DNA from: Bacteroides graminisolvens DSM 19988 = JCM 15093
GTDB taxonomy: Bacteria; Bacteroidota; Bacteroidia; Bacteroidales; Bacteroidaceae
Length of the DNA: 64,000 nucleotides
Assembly (NCBI RefSeq): GCF_000428125.1
Contig: NZ_KE386627.1
Location: 383,375-447,374, forward strand
Reading direction: 5' to 3'
Under the pieces are notes generated by a model, which worked only from the letters and a program-made list of their open reading frames with translations, searched no databases and was not told the origin of the DNA. Positions 36,164 to 45,348 of this stretch are shown here, in pieces (position 1 is the stretch's first letter; every line of letters begins with the position of its first letter). A program made the translations under genes and the position numbers.

Positions 36164-37231
36164 TTAGTGCAGTTTTTCAAACTCCTGCATGCAATCTATT
36201 AAAGCCTGAACACTTTCTTTTGGGAGGGCATTGTAGCACGAAGCTCTGAAACCGCCCACCGAACGGTGACCTTTGATACCCACCATACCTCTTTCTGTAG
36301 CGAACTTCAAGAAATCGGCTTCCAGTTCTTTGTATTCGGGAGTCATAACGAAGCAGATGTTCATTCTGGAACGATCTTCTTCGGCAGCAGTACCCACAAA
36401 TAGTTTGTTGCGATCAATTTCATTGTACAGCAAATCGGCTTTCTCAATGGCACGGCGTTCCATCTCTTTTACGCCACCCTGAGCTTTAACCCATTTCAGT
36501 GTTTGCAATGCAGCATAAATAGGTACTACAGGAGGTGTGTTAAACATCGAACCATTATCAATGTGAGTTTGATAGCTCAACATTGTAGGAATGTAACGAG
36601 ACACCTTACCCAGCGCGTCATTCTTCACAATAACAAAAGTAAGACCGGCAGGAGCCAGATTCTTTTGTGCACCACCATAAATACAAGCGTATTTAGATAC
36701 GTCGATAGGGCGTGAGAAAATATCCGAAGACATGTCGGCTACGACAGGAATCGGCGAATTAAGATCTTCCTTTAACTCTGTACCAAAAATTGTGTTGTTG
36801 GTTGTAATGTGAAAGTAGTCTGCGTCGGTTGGGATTGTGTAGTCTTTCGGGATAAATGTGTAATTAGCATCGGCTGAAGAGGCAACTTCAACAACTTCAC
36901 CAAAGCCTTTGGCTTCCTTCATTGCTTTTTTTGCCCATGTACCGGTATTGAGGTAAGCTGCTTTCTTCTCAAGGAAATTGAAAGGTACCATGCAGAATTC
37001 CAAACTGGCACCACCACCCAGGAAGAGCACCGAGTAACCCTCGGGAATGTTAAGTAGTTCCTTAAACAACGCTTCCGCTTCGTCAACCACAGGTTGGAAG
37101 TCTTTAGCACGGTGGCTGATTTCCATCAGAGAGAGACCAGACCCATTAAAATCCAAAATGGCCTTTGCAGTATCCTCTATTACTTCGCGAGGAAGTATGG
37201 AAGGTCCGGCATTGAAATTATGCTTTTTCAT
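36164..37231 (-). CDS. serC: Phosphoserine aminotransferase
   Basis: A 355-residue class V aminotransferase. It opens [14 protein letters not shown], has [14 protein letters not shown] and the PLP lysine in [12 protein letters not shown], and ends with [16 protein letters not shown], all SerC hallmarks. It converts 3-phosphohydroxypyruvate and glutamate to phosphoserine and also works in pyridoxine synthesis. It is the first gene of the serine unit with serA and DUF1015. A TAATTTCG-like box lies in the upstream region, a weak promoter match. Confidence 0.95.
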   Translation of the reverse strand: MKKHNFNAGPSILPREVIEDTAKAILDFNGSGLSLMEISHRAKDFQPVVDEAEALFKELLNIPEGYSVLFLGGGASLEFCMVPFNFLEKKAAYLNTGTWAKKAMKEAKGFGEVVEVASSADANYTFIPKDYTIPTDADYFHITTNNTIFGTELKEDLNSPIPVVADMSSDIFSRPIDVSKYACIYGGAQKNLAPAGLTFVIVKNDALGKVSRYIPTMLSYQTHIDNGSMFNTPPVVPIYAALQTLKWVKAQGGVKEMERRAIEKADLLYNEIDRNKLFVGTAAEEDRSRMNICFVMTPEYKELEADFLKFATERGMVGIKGHRSVGGFRASCYNALPKESVQALIDCMQEFEKLH

Positions 37232-37663
37232 TTGAAAGTTGGTTTTTGTTATACAATTTCAGTTATTAGAAGTCTTAAGACGCTGCGAAATTACAAAATA
37301 TTTCCCTTACGCCAAACGTTTCTCTATAAAATTATAATCACTAAGGCTATTTACCTTTCTTTTTATTGGTTTATACAGTATTTATACACCAGATTGTTAG
37401 TCGGGTAAACTCAATGGAATGCGCATAAAAAGATGAATTAATCAAAACAAAGAAACACGTATAACAAACTGATTATTACTATTATACAAGAACAAACACA
37501 TAAATATGCAAATCAAAAATATATACCTGACGGACATATTAATGAGAAAGATGCTGCCAAATAATGTTTCATAAAAAAAAGATGACCTCAGAGCAGTTTT
37601 GTCACAAAACAAAAACAGACAAAGCATATTATTATGAGCGTTATCGCACACAACATCGTGCTA
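37232..37663. other. AT-rich intergenic region upstream of serC
   Basis: 432 bases without a supported gene. It should hold the serC promoter near its left end and the 3' region of the helicase gene at its right. A 69-codon minus-strand frame (37442-37651) rich in Phe, Ile and Cys is present but looks like low-complexity AT-rich DNA. No repeat or RNA fold was recognised. Confidence 0.5.
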
Positions 37664-39004
37664 TTATTTTGCTTCTTCAATTAGAGTCTTCATTCCCTTT
37701 ATTTTTTCTCCCCGAATCAAGGTAAACAGTTGCTTTATTTTGCTGCGACGCACTGCCACGAAAGCATAATGCTCTTTCACATCCACGCGGCCCACATCTT
37801 CCTTGCCTAAATTCCCCTTTTTATAAAGGAAACCCACAATATCAATTTTGTTCAGCTTATCCTTTTTCCCTTTACCTATATATATAGTAGCCCACAGCGG
37901 TTGGGGCGGACGAGCCGGATTGTCGGGTAATTGATACACCTCCGTGTCTTCAGGCACATAAGTCGGACAAACTTCTTCTGCATGCAGAATGATATAAGAC
38001 GTTCCGCTGGCATCCCAACGAGCTGTTCGTCCGTTGCGATGGGTAAACGCTTCCTCATTGACCGGCAAATGATAATGAATGATGTGCTCCACCTCGGGAA
38101 TATCTAATCCACGAGCAGCCAAATCTGTAGAAACCAACACGTGACAACTGCCGTTTCTGAACTTATAAAGCGCCTTTTCCCGGTCGGGTTGTTCCATGCC
38201 ACCATGAAACACCTCGTTGTAAAGTCCCTTTTCAGCCAGCAAAGCACCTACCCTATCGGCTGCATCGCGGTGGTTGCAGAACACAATGCTCGAGCTGCTT
38301 CCCAGCGAACAAAGCAAGGCAAACAACGTATCAATTTTGTCTTTCGCAGGAGATATCACTTTCATCAGGCGAAGGCGTGATTCAGACTCTTCGCCATCGG
38401 GAGAAAGATAATTGAGCCTGATTACCCGGTTATCGATACCGGTAAACTGTGGAATTTCGGCAGCATCAGTAGCCGATAAAAGCATGCGCTTTGCAAGACC
38501 CGGCAACTGGTTAATAATTTCAGCCATCTCATCCTGGAAACCAAACTCCAGTGATTTGTCGAATTCATCAATCACTAACGTATGAATGGTGTCGGGGTTG
38601 AAATTTCCTTTCCCCAAATGGTCTGTGATACGTCCCGGCGTACCTATAATTAAAGCCGGACGGTTGCCCAGCATATTTTTCTTCTCTTCGGCAATAGGGT
38701 GCCCACCGTAACAGCAAACAGCTTTCCACGGCGTATTCATGTCTTTAAAAACGGTTTCAATTTGCAATGCCAATTCGCGAGAGGGAACTAGTATCATTGC
38801 CTGTATAGCGTCATCGGTCGGTTTCAACAGCTGAAGTAACGGTAGCAAATAGGCCAGTGTTTTGCCGGTGCCCGTAGGCGACAACAAAATAACATCCTCG
38901 CGTTCGCCTGCAGCGCAAGCCAACGCAGCTTCCTGCATAGGGTTTAGTTTTTCTATTTTCAAGGCAGCCAAAGCCGCACGTACAATTTGAGTCTTCTTTT
39001 CCAT
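37664..39004 (-). CDS. DEAD-box RNA helicase (DbpA-like C-terminal domain)
   Basis: A 446-residue SF2 helicase. The Q-motif region is LNPMQEAAL, the Walker A LSPTGTGKTLAY, motif Ia PSRELALQ, motif II VIDEFDKSLE (DEFD rather than DEAD), motif III SATDA, and motif VI HRNGRTARW. The last 75 residues resemble the DbpA RNA-binding domain (IGKGKKDKLNKIDIVGFLYKK begins it), which in other species binds 23S rRNA. The start at 39004 is preferred because the upstream extension does not resemble the family. A TACCTTTG box lies upstream at 39023-39030. Confidence 0.92.
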   Translation of the reverse strand: MEKKTQIVRAALAALKIEKLNPMQEAALACAAGEREDVILLSPTGTGKTLAYLLPLLQLLKPTDDAIQAMILVPSRELALQIETVFKDMNTPWKAVCCYGGHPIAEEKKNMLGNRPALIIGTPGRITDHLGKGNFNPDTIHTLVIDEFDKSLEFGFQDEMAEIINQLPGLAKRMLLSATDAAEIPQFTGIDNRVIRLNYLSPDGEESESRLRLMKVISPAKDKIDTLFALLCSLGSSSSIVFCNHRDAADRVGALLAEKGLYNEVFHGGMEQPDREKALYKFRNGSCHVLVSTDLAARGLDIPEVEHIIHYHLPVNEEAFTHRNGRTARWDASGTSYIILHAEEVCPTYVPEDTEVYQLPDNPARPPQPLWATIYIGKGKKDKLNKIDIVGFLYKKGNLGKEDVGRVDVKEHYAFVAVRRSKIKQLFTLIRGEKIKGMKTLIEEAK

Positions 39005-39101
39005 CCTTATTTCTTTACGCAACAAAGGTACGGCATTGTTTTGACAAAACGAGGGAAAACGGGAAGAAATAGAGAACAAGGGAGCAGCAGAGAGTACGCA
39101 C

Positions 39102-39229
39102 AAAAGGGGAAAGTGCTAAATTAAGCTGATTCACGCAAGCATGCAGAATATAAAAAGATGGGGTTATTTTAAAGCGCATCAAAAAGGGGGAAGAACTAAA
39201 TTAAGTAAGAATACGCTAATATACTGAGC
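39102..39229. repeat. Imperfect tandem repeat of about 80 bases between helicase gene and nqrF
   Basis: A segment beginning AAAAGGGG (39102) and containing CTAAATTAAG is repeated about 80 bases later (39182). The first 23 or so bases match closely; similarity then fades (ACGC, AAGC remain). The region is AT-rich, has no open frame of note, and lies between the helicase start and the nqr terminator. Confidence 0.5.
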
Positions 39230-39249
39230 AAGCAAAAGAATAAAAATAA

Positions 39250-39307
39250 AAGAAGAAAGGCTGCTCCTCCTTGTTCAGGTAAACCGTTACAAGGACGAAG
39301 CAGCCTT
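39250..39307 (-). terminator. Terminator of the nqr operon
   Basis: On the minus strand AAGGCTGCT (39299-39307 complement) pairs with AGCAGCCTT, with a second inner stem from ACAAGG and CCTTGT. A T/C-rich run follows. It lies about 30 bases past the nqrF stop. Confidence 0.82.
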
Positions 39308-39336
39308 CTGCTATTGTGTGTATTCAGATAACCGGA

Positions 39337-40581
39337 TTAAGCTCCGAAGTCATCGAACATCAACATGTTACGCGGTACACCCAAATCGTAAAGCATCTTT
39401 TCAACAGCTTTAGCCATCGGGCCGGGACCACACATGTAGTATTCTACATCTTCGGGTGCCTCATGGTCTTTGAGGTAATTGTTCAGAATCACGTTATGGA
39501 TGAAACCAACCGGACCAGTCCAGTTGTCCTCAGGCAACGGATCGCTCAGCGCAATGTGGAACGAGAAGTTCGGGAACTCTCTCTCCAGTTCGCGGAAATC
39601 TTCCTCGTAGAAGATTTCGTTCTTTGAACGGGCACCATACCAATAAGAAATCTTACGATCGGTGATTTTCAAAGTCTTCAGCAAGTGCAGAATGTGCGAA
39701 CGTAGCGGAGCCATACCCGCACCACCACCAACGTAAAGCATTTCTCTGCCAGAATCCAGAATCGGATGGAATTCACCGAACGGACCCGATACCATCACCT
39801 TATCACCCGGTTTGAGTGAGAAGATGTATGAAGAAGAAATACCCGGAGGTACATTCATGAAACCACCATTTACACGGTCAAACGGAGGAGTAGCGATACG
39901 CACGTTGAGCATCACGATGTCTCCTTCAGCCGGATAGTTGGCCATAGAATAAGCACGCATAGTTTCTTCCTCGTTTTTACAAGTAAGATCCCACATTTTA
40001 AACTTATCCCAATCGCCACGGAAGCGGTCTTCTATTTCATAATCAGCATACTTGATGTCATATTTCGGAATATCAATCTGAATATAACCACCCGACACAA
40101 AGTTAAGGTGTTCACCCTTAGGCAAACGCACCACAAACTCTTTGATGAAAGTAGCTACGTTGTTGTTTGACACCACTTCGCACTCCCATTTCTTCACGCC
40201 CAGTACCGCTTCGGGTACTTTGATTTCCATGTCCTGTTTTACCTTCACCTGGCATCCAAGGCGCCAGTTTGCCTGTTGTTCTTTACGAGAAAAATGCACT
40301 TTCTCGGTAGGCAGAATTTCACCTCCACCCGCTTCTACCTGGCAACGGCATTGTGCGCACGAACCACCGCCACCACAAGCCGAGGGTAAGAAAATTTTGT
40401 TTTCAGCCAGCGTAGACAGCAGACTTGAGCCCACTTCTACCTCTACTTCCTTCTCGCCGTTGATGGTCACCTTTACTTTTCCGGAAGGAGAAAGATACCT
40501 TTTAGCAATAAGAAGTATAATGACGAGCAGGAGAATCACTCCAAGGAAAACCCCTACACTCGCAAGTATTAAAGACGTCAT
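39337..40581 (-). CDS. nqrF: Na+-NQR subunit F (NADH dehydrogenase module)
   Basis: A 414-residue subunit that takes electrons from NADH. One N-terminal membrane helix (residues 4-26) is followed by a plant-type 2Fe-2S domain (CGGGGSCAQCRCQ, residues about 70-85), an FAD domain (RAYSMANYP) and an NADH domain (VGGGAGMAPLRSH) with a final CGPGPM motif. It is the last gene of the nqrABCDEF operon. The complex oxidises NADH, reduces quinone and pumps Na+ out of the cell. Confidence 0.96.
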   Translation of the reverse strand: MTSLILASVGVFLGVILLLVIILLIAKRYLSPSGKVKVTINGEKEVEVEVGSSLLSTLAENKIFLPSACGGGGSCAQCRCQVEAGGGEILPTEKVHFSRKEQQANWRLGCQVKVKQDMEIKVPEAVLGVKKWECEVVSNNNVATFIKEFVVRLPKGEHLNFVSGGYIQIDIPKYDIKYADYEIEDRFRGDWDKFKMWDLTCKNEEETMRAYSMANYPAEGDIVMLNVRIATPPFDRVNGGFMNVPPGISSSYIFSLKPGDKVMVSGPFGEFHPILDSGREMLYVGGGAGMAPLRSHILHLLKTLKITDRKISYWYGARSKNEIFYEEDFRELEREFPNFSFHIALSDPLPEDNWTGPVGFIHNVILNNYLKDHEAPEDVEYYMCGPGPMAKAVEKMLYDLGVPRNMLMFDDFGA

Positions 40582-40602
40582 TGTATATTTCCTTTTTATT
40601 AA

Positions 40603-41202
40603 TTATAACTTCAATCCTGAGAAACACATAAAGGCCATAGCCATCAGTCCTACCGTGATGAAAGTAATACCCAGTCCCCTAAGCGGAGCAGGCACATCAG
40701 AGTAAGCCATTTTTTCGCGGATAGCAGCCAAACCGACAATTGCCAGCAGCCAGCCCACACCCGAACCTAAAGAGTAAGATACCGCCTCACCCATATCAAC
40801 AAAATGTCTTTGTTGCATGAAGAGAGAAGCACCCATGATGGCACAGTTCACAGCGATAAGAGGGAGGAAAATACCCAGTGAAGCGTACAGTGACGGACTG
40901 AATTTCTCCACCGCCATTTCAACCAGCTGCACAATACCTGCAATCACCGCAATGAAAAGAATAAAACTCAGGAAGCTGAGATCAACACCTTCAATAATCT
41001 TATCTGCTTTCAGCACATAATTCTCCAGCAAGTAGTTAACGGGAAGCGTCACAACCAACACGAAAGTAACTGCAATACCCAATCCCAATGCTGTTTTCAC
41101 ATTCTTCGAAACCGCCAGGTAAGAACACATTCCCAGGAAGTATGCGAAGATCATATTGTCGACAAAGATCGACTTGACAAATAAACTCAAATAATCATTC
41201 AT
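40603..41202 (-). CDS. nqrE: Na+-NQR subunit E
   Basis: A 199-residue membrane subunit with six hydrophobic helices. [24 protein letters not shown] is the typical start (quoted in pieces: [17 protein letters not shown]), and the cysteine in this helix helps hold the intramembrane 2Fe-2S centre with NqrD. The ATG at 41202 (MNDYLSLF) is chosen over an in-frame TTG three codons upstream, since GGA sits at a suitable distance before it. It lies 18 bases after nqrD and 21 before nqrF. Confidence 0.95.
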   Translation of the reverse strand: MNDYLSLFVKSIFVDNMIFAYFLGMCSYLAVSKNVKTALGLGIAVTFVLVVTLPVNYLLENYVLKADKIIEGVDLSFLSFILFIAVIAGIVQLVEMAVEKFSPSLYASLGIFLPLIAVNCAIMGASLFMQQRHFVDMGEAVSYSLGSGVGWLLAIVGLAAIREKMAYSDVPAPLRGLGITFITVGLMAMAFMCFSGLKL

Positions 41203-41220
41203 AATTTCCAAGAATTTAGG

Positions 41221-41853
41221 TTACTTTTCCTGCAAAGCTTTGTTCTTACTCCGTTGATACCAAATGATGCAGGCACAAATAATCAGTGCCATAGGCGGCA
41301 TAAGCATCAAACCATTATTAATGTAGCCCAAGTCGTAGAAAGACTGAGGAATGATGCGGATGTTAAACAACGCGCCCGAACCCAGTAACTCACGGAAGAA
41401 AGCTACAATCACTAAAATCTTGGCATATCCCAAACCGTTGCCCAAACCATCGAGGAAAGACTCCCAAGGACCATTGGCCATGGCAAAAGCCTCCAAACGA
41501 CCCATCAGGATACAGTTGGTAATAATCAAGCCCACATATACGGAAAGCTGCACACTTACGTCATACGCAAACGCCTTCAGCACCTCACTAACGATAGTAA
41601 CCAGCGCAGCCACAACCACCAGCTGAACAATGATACGAATACGGTTCGGTATGGTGTTGCGCAACAATGAAATAATCACATTGGCAAATGCCACGATCAC
41701 TGTTACCGATAAACCCATCACGATAGCCGGCTCCAATTTGGCCGTAACAGCCAAGGCCGAGCAGATACCCAATACCTGTACGGTAACCGGGTTGTTCATG
41801 CTAATCGGGGCAGAGAATACTTCTTTATTCTTTTTAGAAAACAATTGGCTCAT
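41221..41853 (-). CDS. nqrD: Na+-NQR subunit D
   Basis: A 210-residue membrane subunit homologous to NqrE, with six helices. The conserved segments are PVTVQVLGICSALAVT (with the Fe-S ligand cysteine) and TNCILMGRLEAFAMANGP. It forms the inverted-repeat core with NqrE through which electrons cross the membrane. It starts 15 bases after nqrC and ends 18 bases before nqrE. Confidence 0.95.
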   Translation of the reverse strand: MSQLFSKKNKEVFSAPISMNNPVTVQVLGICSALAVTAKLEPAIVMGLSVTVIVAFANVIISLLRNTIPNRIRIIVQLVVVAALVTIVSEVLKAFAYDVSVQLSVYVGLIITNCILMGRLEAFAMANGPWESFLDGLGNGLGYAKILVIVAFFRELLGSGALFNIRIIPQSFYDLGYINNGLMLMPPMALIICACIIWYQRSKNKALQEK

Positions 41854-41868
41854 ATTCTATTTCCCTCC

Positions 41869-42564
41869 TTATTTATTTGCAGTTAAAAACTTGTCATACT
41901 GGCTCAGGCATACCTTCAGCATGGCATCTACCCCCTTCGAAGTAATTGTACCCCCTGAAATACCGTCAACCTGATAATCAGGTTCAGTAACCTTACCATT
42001 CTTCTCAACGGCCAGTGCCACAGCACCATCCTTCATCACCTTCTTGCCGGCAAACTGAGCCTGGAAAGCAGACGTACTGATTTCCGCACCCAATCCCGGA
42101 GTTTCACCTTGGTGAGAGAAGTAAACGCCGAACACCGAATCCTTATCGTCATTCAACCCTACATACCCCCAGATGGGTCCCCACAAACCGGCGCCATAAA
42201 GCGGCAACACATATTTAGTTTGGCCGTTCACCTGGCAAACATACAGCGGAAGCTGACGCTTTTCAAGCGGTTTAGCCAACTCGGCCTTCATATCAATTTT
42301 AAAGCCACCCTCCTGAGCAACCACCTCACCGGCAGCGTTCAGAATCTGATCAGCTTTCACATATTCTTTGTACACTTTCTCTGCATCTTGCCCTTTGGTA
42401 TCCACGTTCAGCGCATGCAGAATCTGCTTCATCTTATCGAGCTCCACATTCTTATTCTGCGTATCTCTGAGTGATGCAGAAGTAAATGCCAGCACAAATG
42501 CTACGATAACAACCATTACCGAAGCATATATAATAGTATAAGAGTTACTATTTGTATTCATCAT
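41869..42564 (-). CDS. nqrC: Na+-NQR subunit C
   Basis: A 231-residue subunit with one N-terminal membrane helix (residues about 8-28) and a periplasmic FMN-binding domain. The flavinylation motif is SGGTITS, in which the second threonine carries FMN through a phosphoester bond made by ApbE. Other landmarks are GLWGPIWGY and GETPGLGAEI. Two adjacent ATGs (42564, 42561) are possible. It lies between nqrB (9-base gap) and nqrD. Confidence 0.95.
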   Translation of the reverse strand: MMNTNSNSYTIIYASVMVVIVAFVLAFTSASLRDTQNKNVELDKMKQILHALNVDTKGQDAEKVYKEYVKADQILNAAGEVVAQEGGFKIDMKAELAKPLEKRQLPLYVCQVNGQTKYVLPLYGAGLWGPIWGYVGLNDDKDSVFGVYFSHQGETPGLGAEISTSAFQAQFAGKKVMKDGAVALAVEKNGKVTEPDYQVDGISGGTITSKGVDAMLKVCLSQYDKFLTANK

Positions 42565-42573
42565 CTTCCGGTT

Positions 42574-43752
42574 TTAGTTGTTTGACTTAGTTGCACGTTT
42601 CTCTCTGCGGCCGATGTTACCTTGCACCACCGTGTAATCAATGAGCGGAGCAAAAATATTCATCAACAAGATAGCAAGCATCATACCTTCGGGATAACCC
42701 GGGTTAAGCACACGAATAATGATAGCCATGGCACCAATCAGGAAACCATAAATATACTTACCCGTTTCGGTACGCGCTGCAGTAACAGGATCGGTAGCCA
42801 TAAACACAGCACCGAAGCAGAAACCACCCAATGCCAGGTGTTCATACCAAGGCATGTTGGCCATAGCCGTATCAGGACCGATGGTGCTAAACACAAACGC
42901 CATGAACGATCCACCCACGAAAACAGAGAACATAACCTTCCAGCTTGCAATGCCTGTTGCCAACAACACAGCCGCACCCAGTAAGATAGCTATCACACTT
43001 GTTTCACCGATAGAACCCGGAATCAAACCCGTAACCATGTCCCATGAGAAAGCCGGATAACCGTTAGGATCAACCGCTGTTGAAGCCACCCCGAGAGAAG
43101 TAGCCGCAGTAAGTCCGTCGACCGATTTACCCAATCCGAAGATGCTTTCGCCCGATACCCAAACGGCATCACCCGACATCTTAGTCGGATAAGCGAAGAA
43201 CAAAAACGCACGTGTCACCAAAGCCACGTTGAACACGTTCATACCCGTACCGCCAAATACCTCTTTGGCGAATATAACAGCAAATGCAGTAGCCACAGCC
43301 AAAATCCACAGCGGACAGTCAACCGGAACAATCATCGGAATCAAGATACCCGATACCAGGAACCCTTCCTGAATTTCCTCCTTCTTCCATTGAGCAATCA
43401 CAAATTCGATGCCCAGACCCACTACATAAGATACAACCAGTTTAGGCAAAACAGCCAGAGCACCGTAAGCAAACATTTCCAAGAAACCGCCCTGAGCTCC
43501 TGTATGAGTAAAATGCTGGTAACCCACGTTGTACATACCGAACAATAGCGCCGGTATCAAGGCAATTACCACCATCGACATGATGCGTTTGCTATCAATC
43601 GCATCATGGATATGAGTTCCCGATTTCGCAGTGCGGTTGGGCACGAACAAGAACGTTTCAAACCCGTCGAACACCGAGTGAAATGCGTGGAACTTGCCTC
43701 CCTCTTCAAAGTTCGGCTTTATCTTGTCGAGATAATTTCTTAACGCTTTCAT
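42574..43752 (-). CDS. nqrB: Na+-NQR subunit B
   Basis: A 392-residue membrane subunit with about ten helices. Landmarks are KIKPNFEEGGKFHAF near the start, the GGTGMNVFNVALVTRAFLFFAYP segment (GGTGMNVFN is diagnostic), DGLTAATSLG, which includes the likely FMN-linked threonine, and FMATDPVTAARTETGK. It carries FMN and riboflavin and forms part of the Na+ and quinone path. The gene follows nqrA after 32 bases. Confidence 0.95.
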   Translation of the reverse strand: MKALRNYLDKIKPNFEEGGKFHAFHSVFDGFETFLFVPNRTAKSGTHIHDAIDSKRIMSMVVIALIPALLFGMYNVGYQHFTHTGAQGGFLEMFAYGALAVLPKLVVSYVVGLGIEFVIAQWKKEEIQEGFLVSGILIPMIVPVDCPLWILAVATAFAVIFAKEVFGGTGMNVFNVALVTRAFLFFAYPTKMSGDAVWVSGESIFGLGKSVDGLTAATSLGVASTAVDPNGYPAFSWDMVTGLIPGSIGETSVIAILLGAAVLLATGIASWKVMFSVFVGGSFMAFVFSTIGPDTAMANMPWYEHLALGGFCFGAVFMATDPVTAARTETGKYIYGFLIGAMAIIIRVLNPGYPEGMMLAILLMNIFAPLIDYTVVQGNIGRREKRATKSNN

Positions 43753-43784
43753 TTATAATTTTTCAGTTAGTTATCAATTAGTGA

Positions 43785-45143
43785 TTAGCACATCTCAGCG
43801 CGAAGAGCATCGAGACCCTCACGAACAATGCGCTGTACGGGTACTTTCGACGAACACACAAACTCGCACAAAGCGAAGTCCTCGGGTGCCACCTCATAAA
43901 TACCCAATTGCTCCATGCGATCGATATCGCCCGCAATGACAGCCTTTACCAGATACTCCGGCAAAATGTCCATCGGGAACACGCGATCGTACTCATTTGA
44001 CATAATCATGTGCCTTTCACCCCCTTTGATACGAGCATCGAGCACATACTCACGTTTCTTGAACGCATCGAGAATCCAGCTGAAATAAGAACGATTCACA
44101 CTGAACTGATTGAATCTCGGCATAATCCATCCGGCCAGTTCGTGCACCTCAGAACCTTCGGGAATCACAGTCAGCTGACTATGGAAAGCACCCAGGAACT
44201 GGTTTGGAGAAACCTGTTTGCCGGTAAGCACGTTACCGCTGATGTAGCGCAACTCGCGTTCCTTCTTCACATTGCCTGCAAATACGTTGGTAAGCAAAGC
44301 CCCAACAGCCAGTTTGCAGTATGCCGGTTTCAACACTTCAGATCCCGTAACGGCCACTGTGCGGGTAAAGTTCACCCGACCGGTATTAAATAAACGTCCG
44401 ATGAAGATAACCTCCTGCGCTCCGATGGTCCACACCGTTTCGCCCTTGTTAACCGCATCGATATGATGAATCTGCACCCCTACGTTGCCGGCCGGATGAG
44501 GACCGTCAAACACAGTAACGGTTACGTTCTGTGCATTAGTAAGTGCAGCCGCTTTTTGTTTGGCACTGATGCCCAGATACGTCTTCGCCATTTTAGCCAA
44601 CGCATCCAGTCCGGTTTGGAAATTCTGCTCCTCCCCTTTCAACACAAACTCAAAGTCGGGTGCCAGCGGACTGCTGTCGAATGCCGAAACGAAGATAGCT
44701 TTAGGAGCCACCGTAGGGTCAGCAATCACGTCATACGGACGTTGCTTCATAAAAGCAAACAAGCCGGCTTGCATAAGCGCGGCTTTCACAGCATCGGCCG
44801 ATAGTTCGGCCACCTTCTTAACACCAAATTCTTCAAAATCCTGTTCCTCGGCAGCTTGCACAGTGATGCACATCACCTTGCGGCGTTCGCCACGCTCTAC
44901 GCTGGTAACCACCCCGCTCACCGGAGAAACAAACTTCACTTCAGGATGATTCTTGTCTACAAACAAGGGTCCTCCAGCCATTACATACTCCTGCTCTTTC
45001 ACCACAACTTTGGGAGTTATTCCGGGAAAGTCATCGGGCACCAGCCCGTATATCCCCGGTTCTTTGACAGAGAATAACTCTTCGGTTGCTTTTCCTTTCA
45101 GGTTTATGTCAAGGCCTTTACGTAACTTTATTACATTTGCCAT
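43785..45143 (-). CDS. nqrA: Na+-NQR subunit A
   Basis: A 452-residue soluble subunit that binds the quinone site of the complex on the cytoplasmic side. It begins NVIKLRKGLDINLKGKA and has GGPLFVDKNHPEVKF and SPVSGVVTSVERGERR, which belong to the biotinyl-like fold, plus HHIDAVNKGETVWTIG. The start at 45143 gives the family N-terminus; the open frame extends upstream only through promoter DNA. It leads the operon. A TACTTTTG promoter box lies 34 bases upstream. Confidence 0.95.
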   Translation of the reverse strand: MANVIKLRKGLDINLKGKATEELFSVKEPGIYGLVPDDFPGITPKVVVKEQEYVMAGGPLFVDKNHPEVKFVSPVSGVVTSVERGERRKVMCITVQAAEEQDFEEFGVKKVAELSADAVKAALMQAGLFAFMKQRPYDVIADPTVAPKAIFVSAFDSSPLAPDFEFVLKGEEQNFQTGLDALAKMAKTYLGISAKQKAAALTNAQNVTVTVFDGPHPAGNVGVQIHHIDAVNKGETVWTIGAQEVIFIGRLFNTGRVNFTRTVAVTGSEVLKPAYCKLAVGALLTNVFAGNVKKERELRYISGNVLTGKQVSPNQFLGAFHSQLTVIPEGSEVHELAGWIMPRFNQFSVNRSYFSWILDAFKKREYVLDARIKGGERHMIMSNEYDRVFPMDILPEYLVKAVIAGDIDRMEQLGIYEVAPEDFALCEFVCSSKVPVQRIVREGLDALRAEMC

Positions 45144-45177
45144 GCTATATAAAATAATGGTTTCATAAATTTGCCCG

Positions 45178-45185
45178 CAAAAGTA
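45178..45185 (-). promoter_or_regulatory. -7 element of the nqr operon
   Basis: On the minus strand TACTTTTG matches TAnnTTTG and lies 34 bases before the nqrA ATG. A TTTTG occurs 24 bases further upstream, somewhat long for the -33 element. Confidence 0.55.
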
Positions 45186-45216
45186 ATAAATAATAATGTG
45201 ATTTGATAGCAAAACA

Positions 45217-45250
45217 AAAAGAATTAAAGAAATAAATCCTTAATTCTTTT
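45217..45250 (-). terminator. AT-rich hairpin downstream of the C1 peptidase gene
   Basis: AAAAGAATTAA (45217-45227) and TTAATTCTTTT (45240-45250) form an 11-bp stem. It lies about 100 bases past the peptidase stop and just upstream of the nqrA promoter, so it probably ends the peptidase transcript. The stem is weak (AT only). Confidence 0.55.
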
Positions 45251-45348
45251 CGTTTGCGTACACGAATTATAAAGTTTCGCTTAATACGCCTTAAATTCTA
45301 TAAAAACGTCAGTACAAACCTATCAGCAAGTACCTGTTATCACTCTGT

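Noticed and set aside
37442..37651. A 69-codon minus-strand frame before serC
   Set aside because: AT-rich, low complexity, no promoter or partner, and the translation is mostly Phe/Ile/Asn. It is probably chance.
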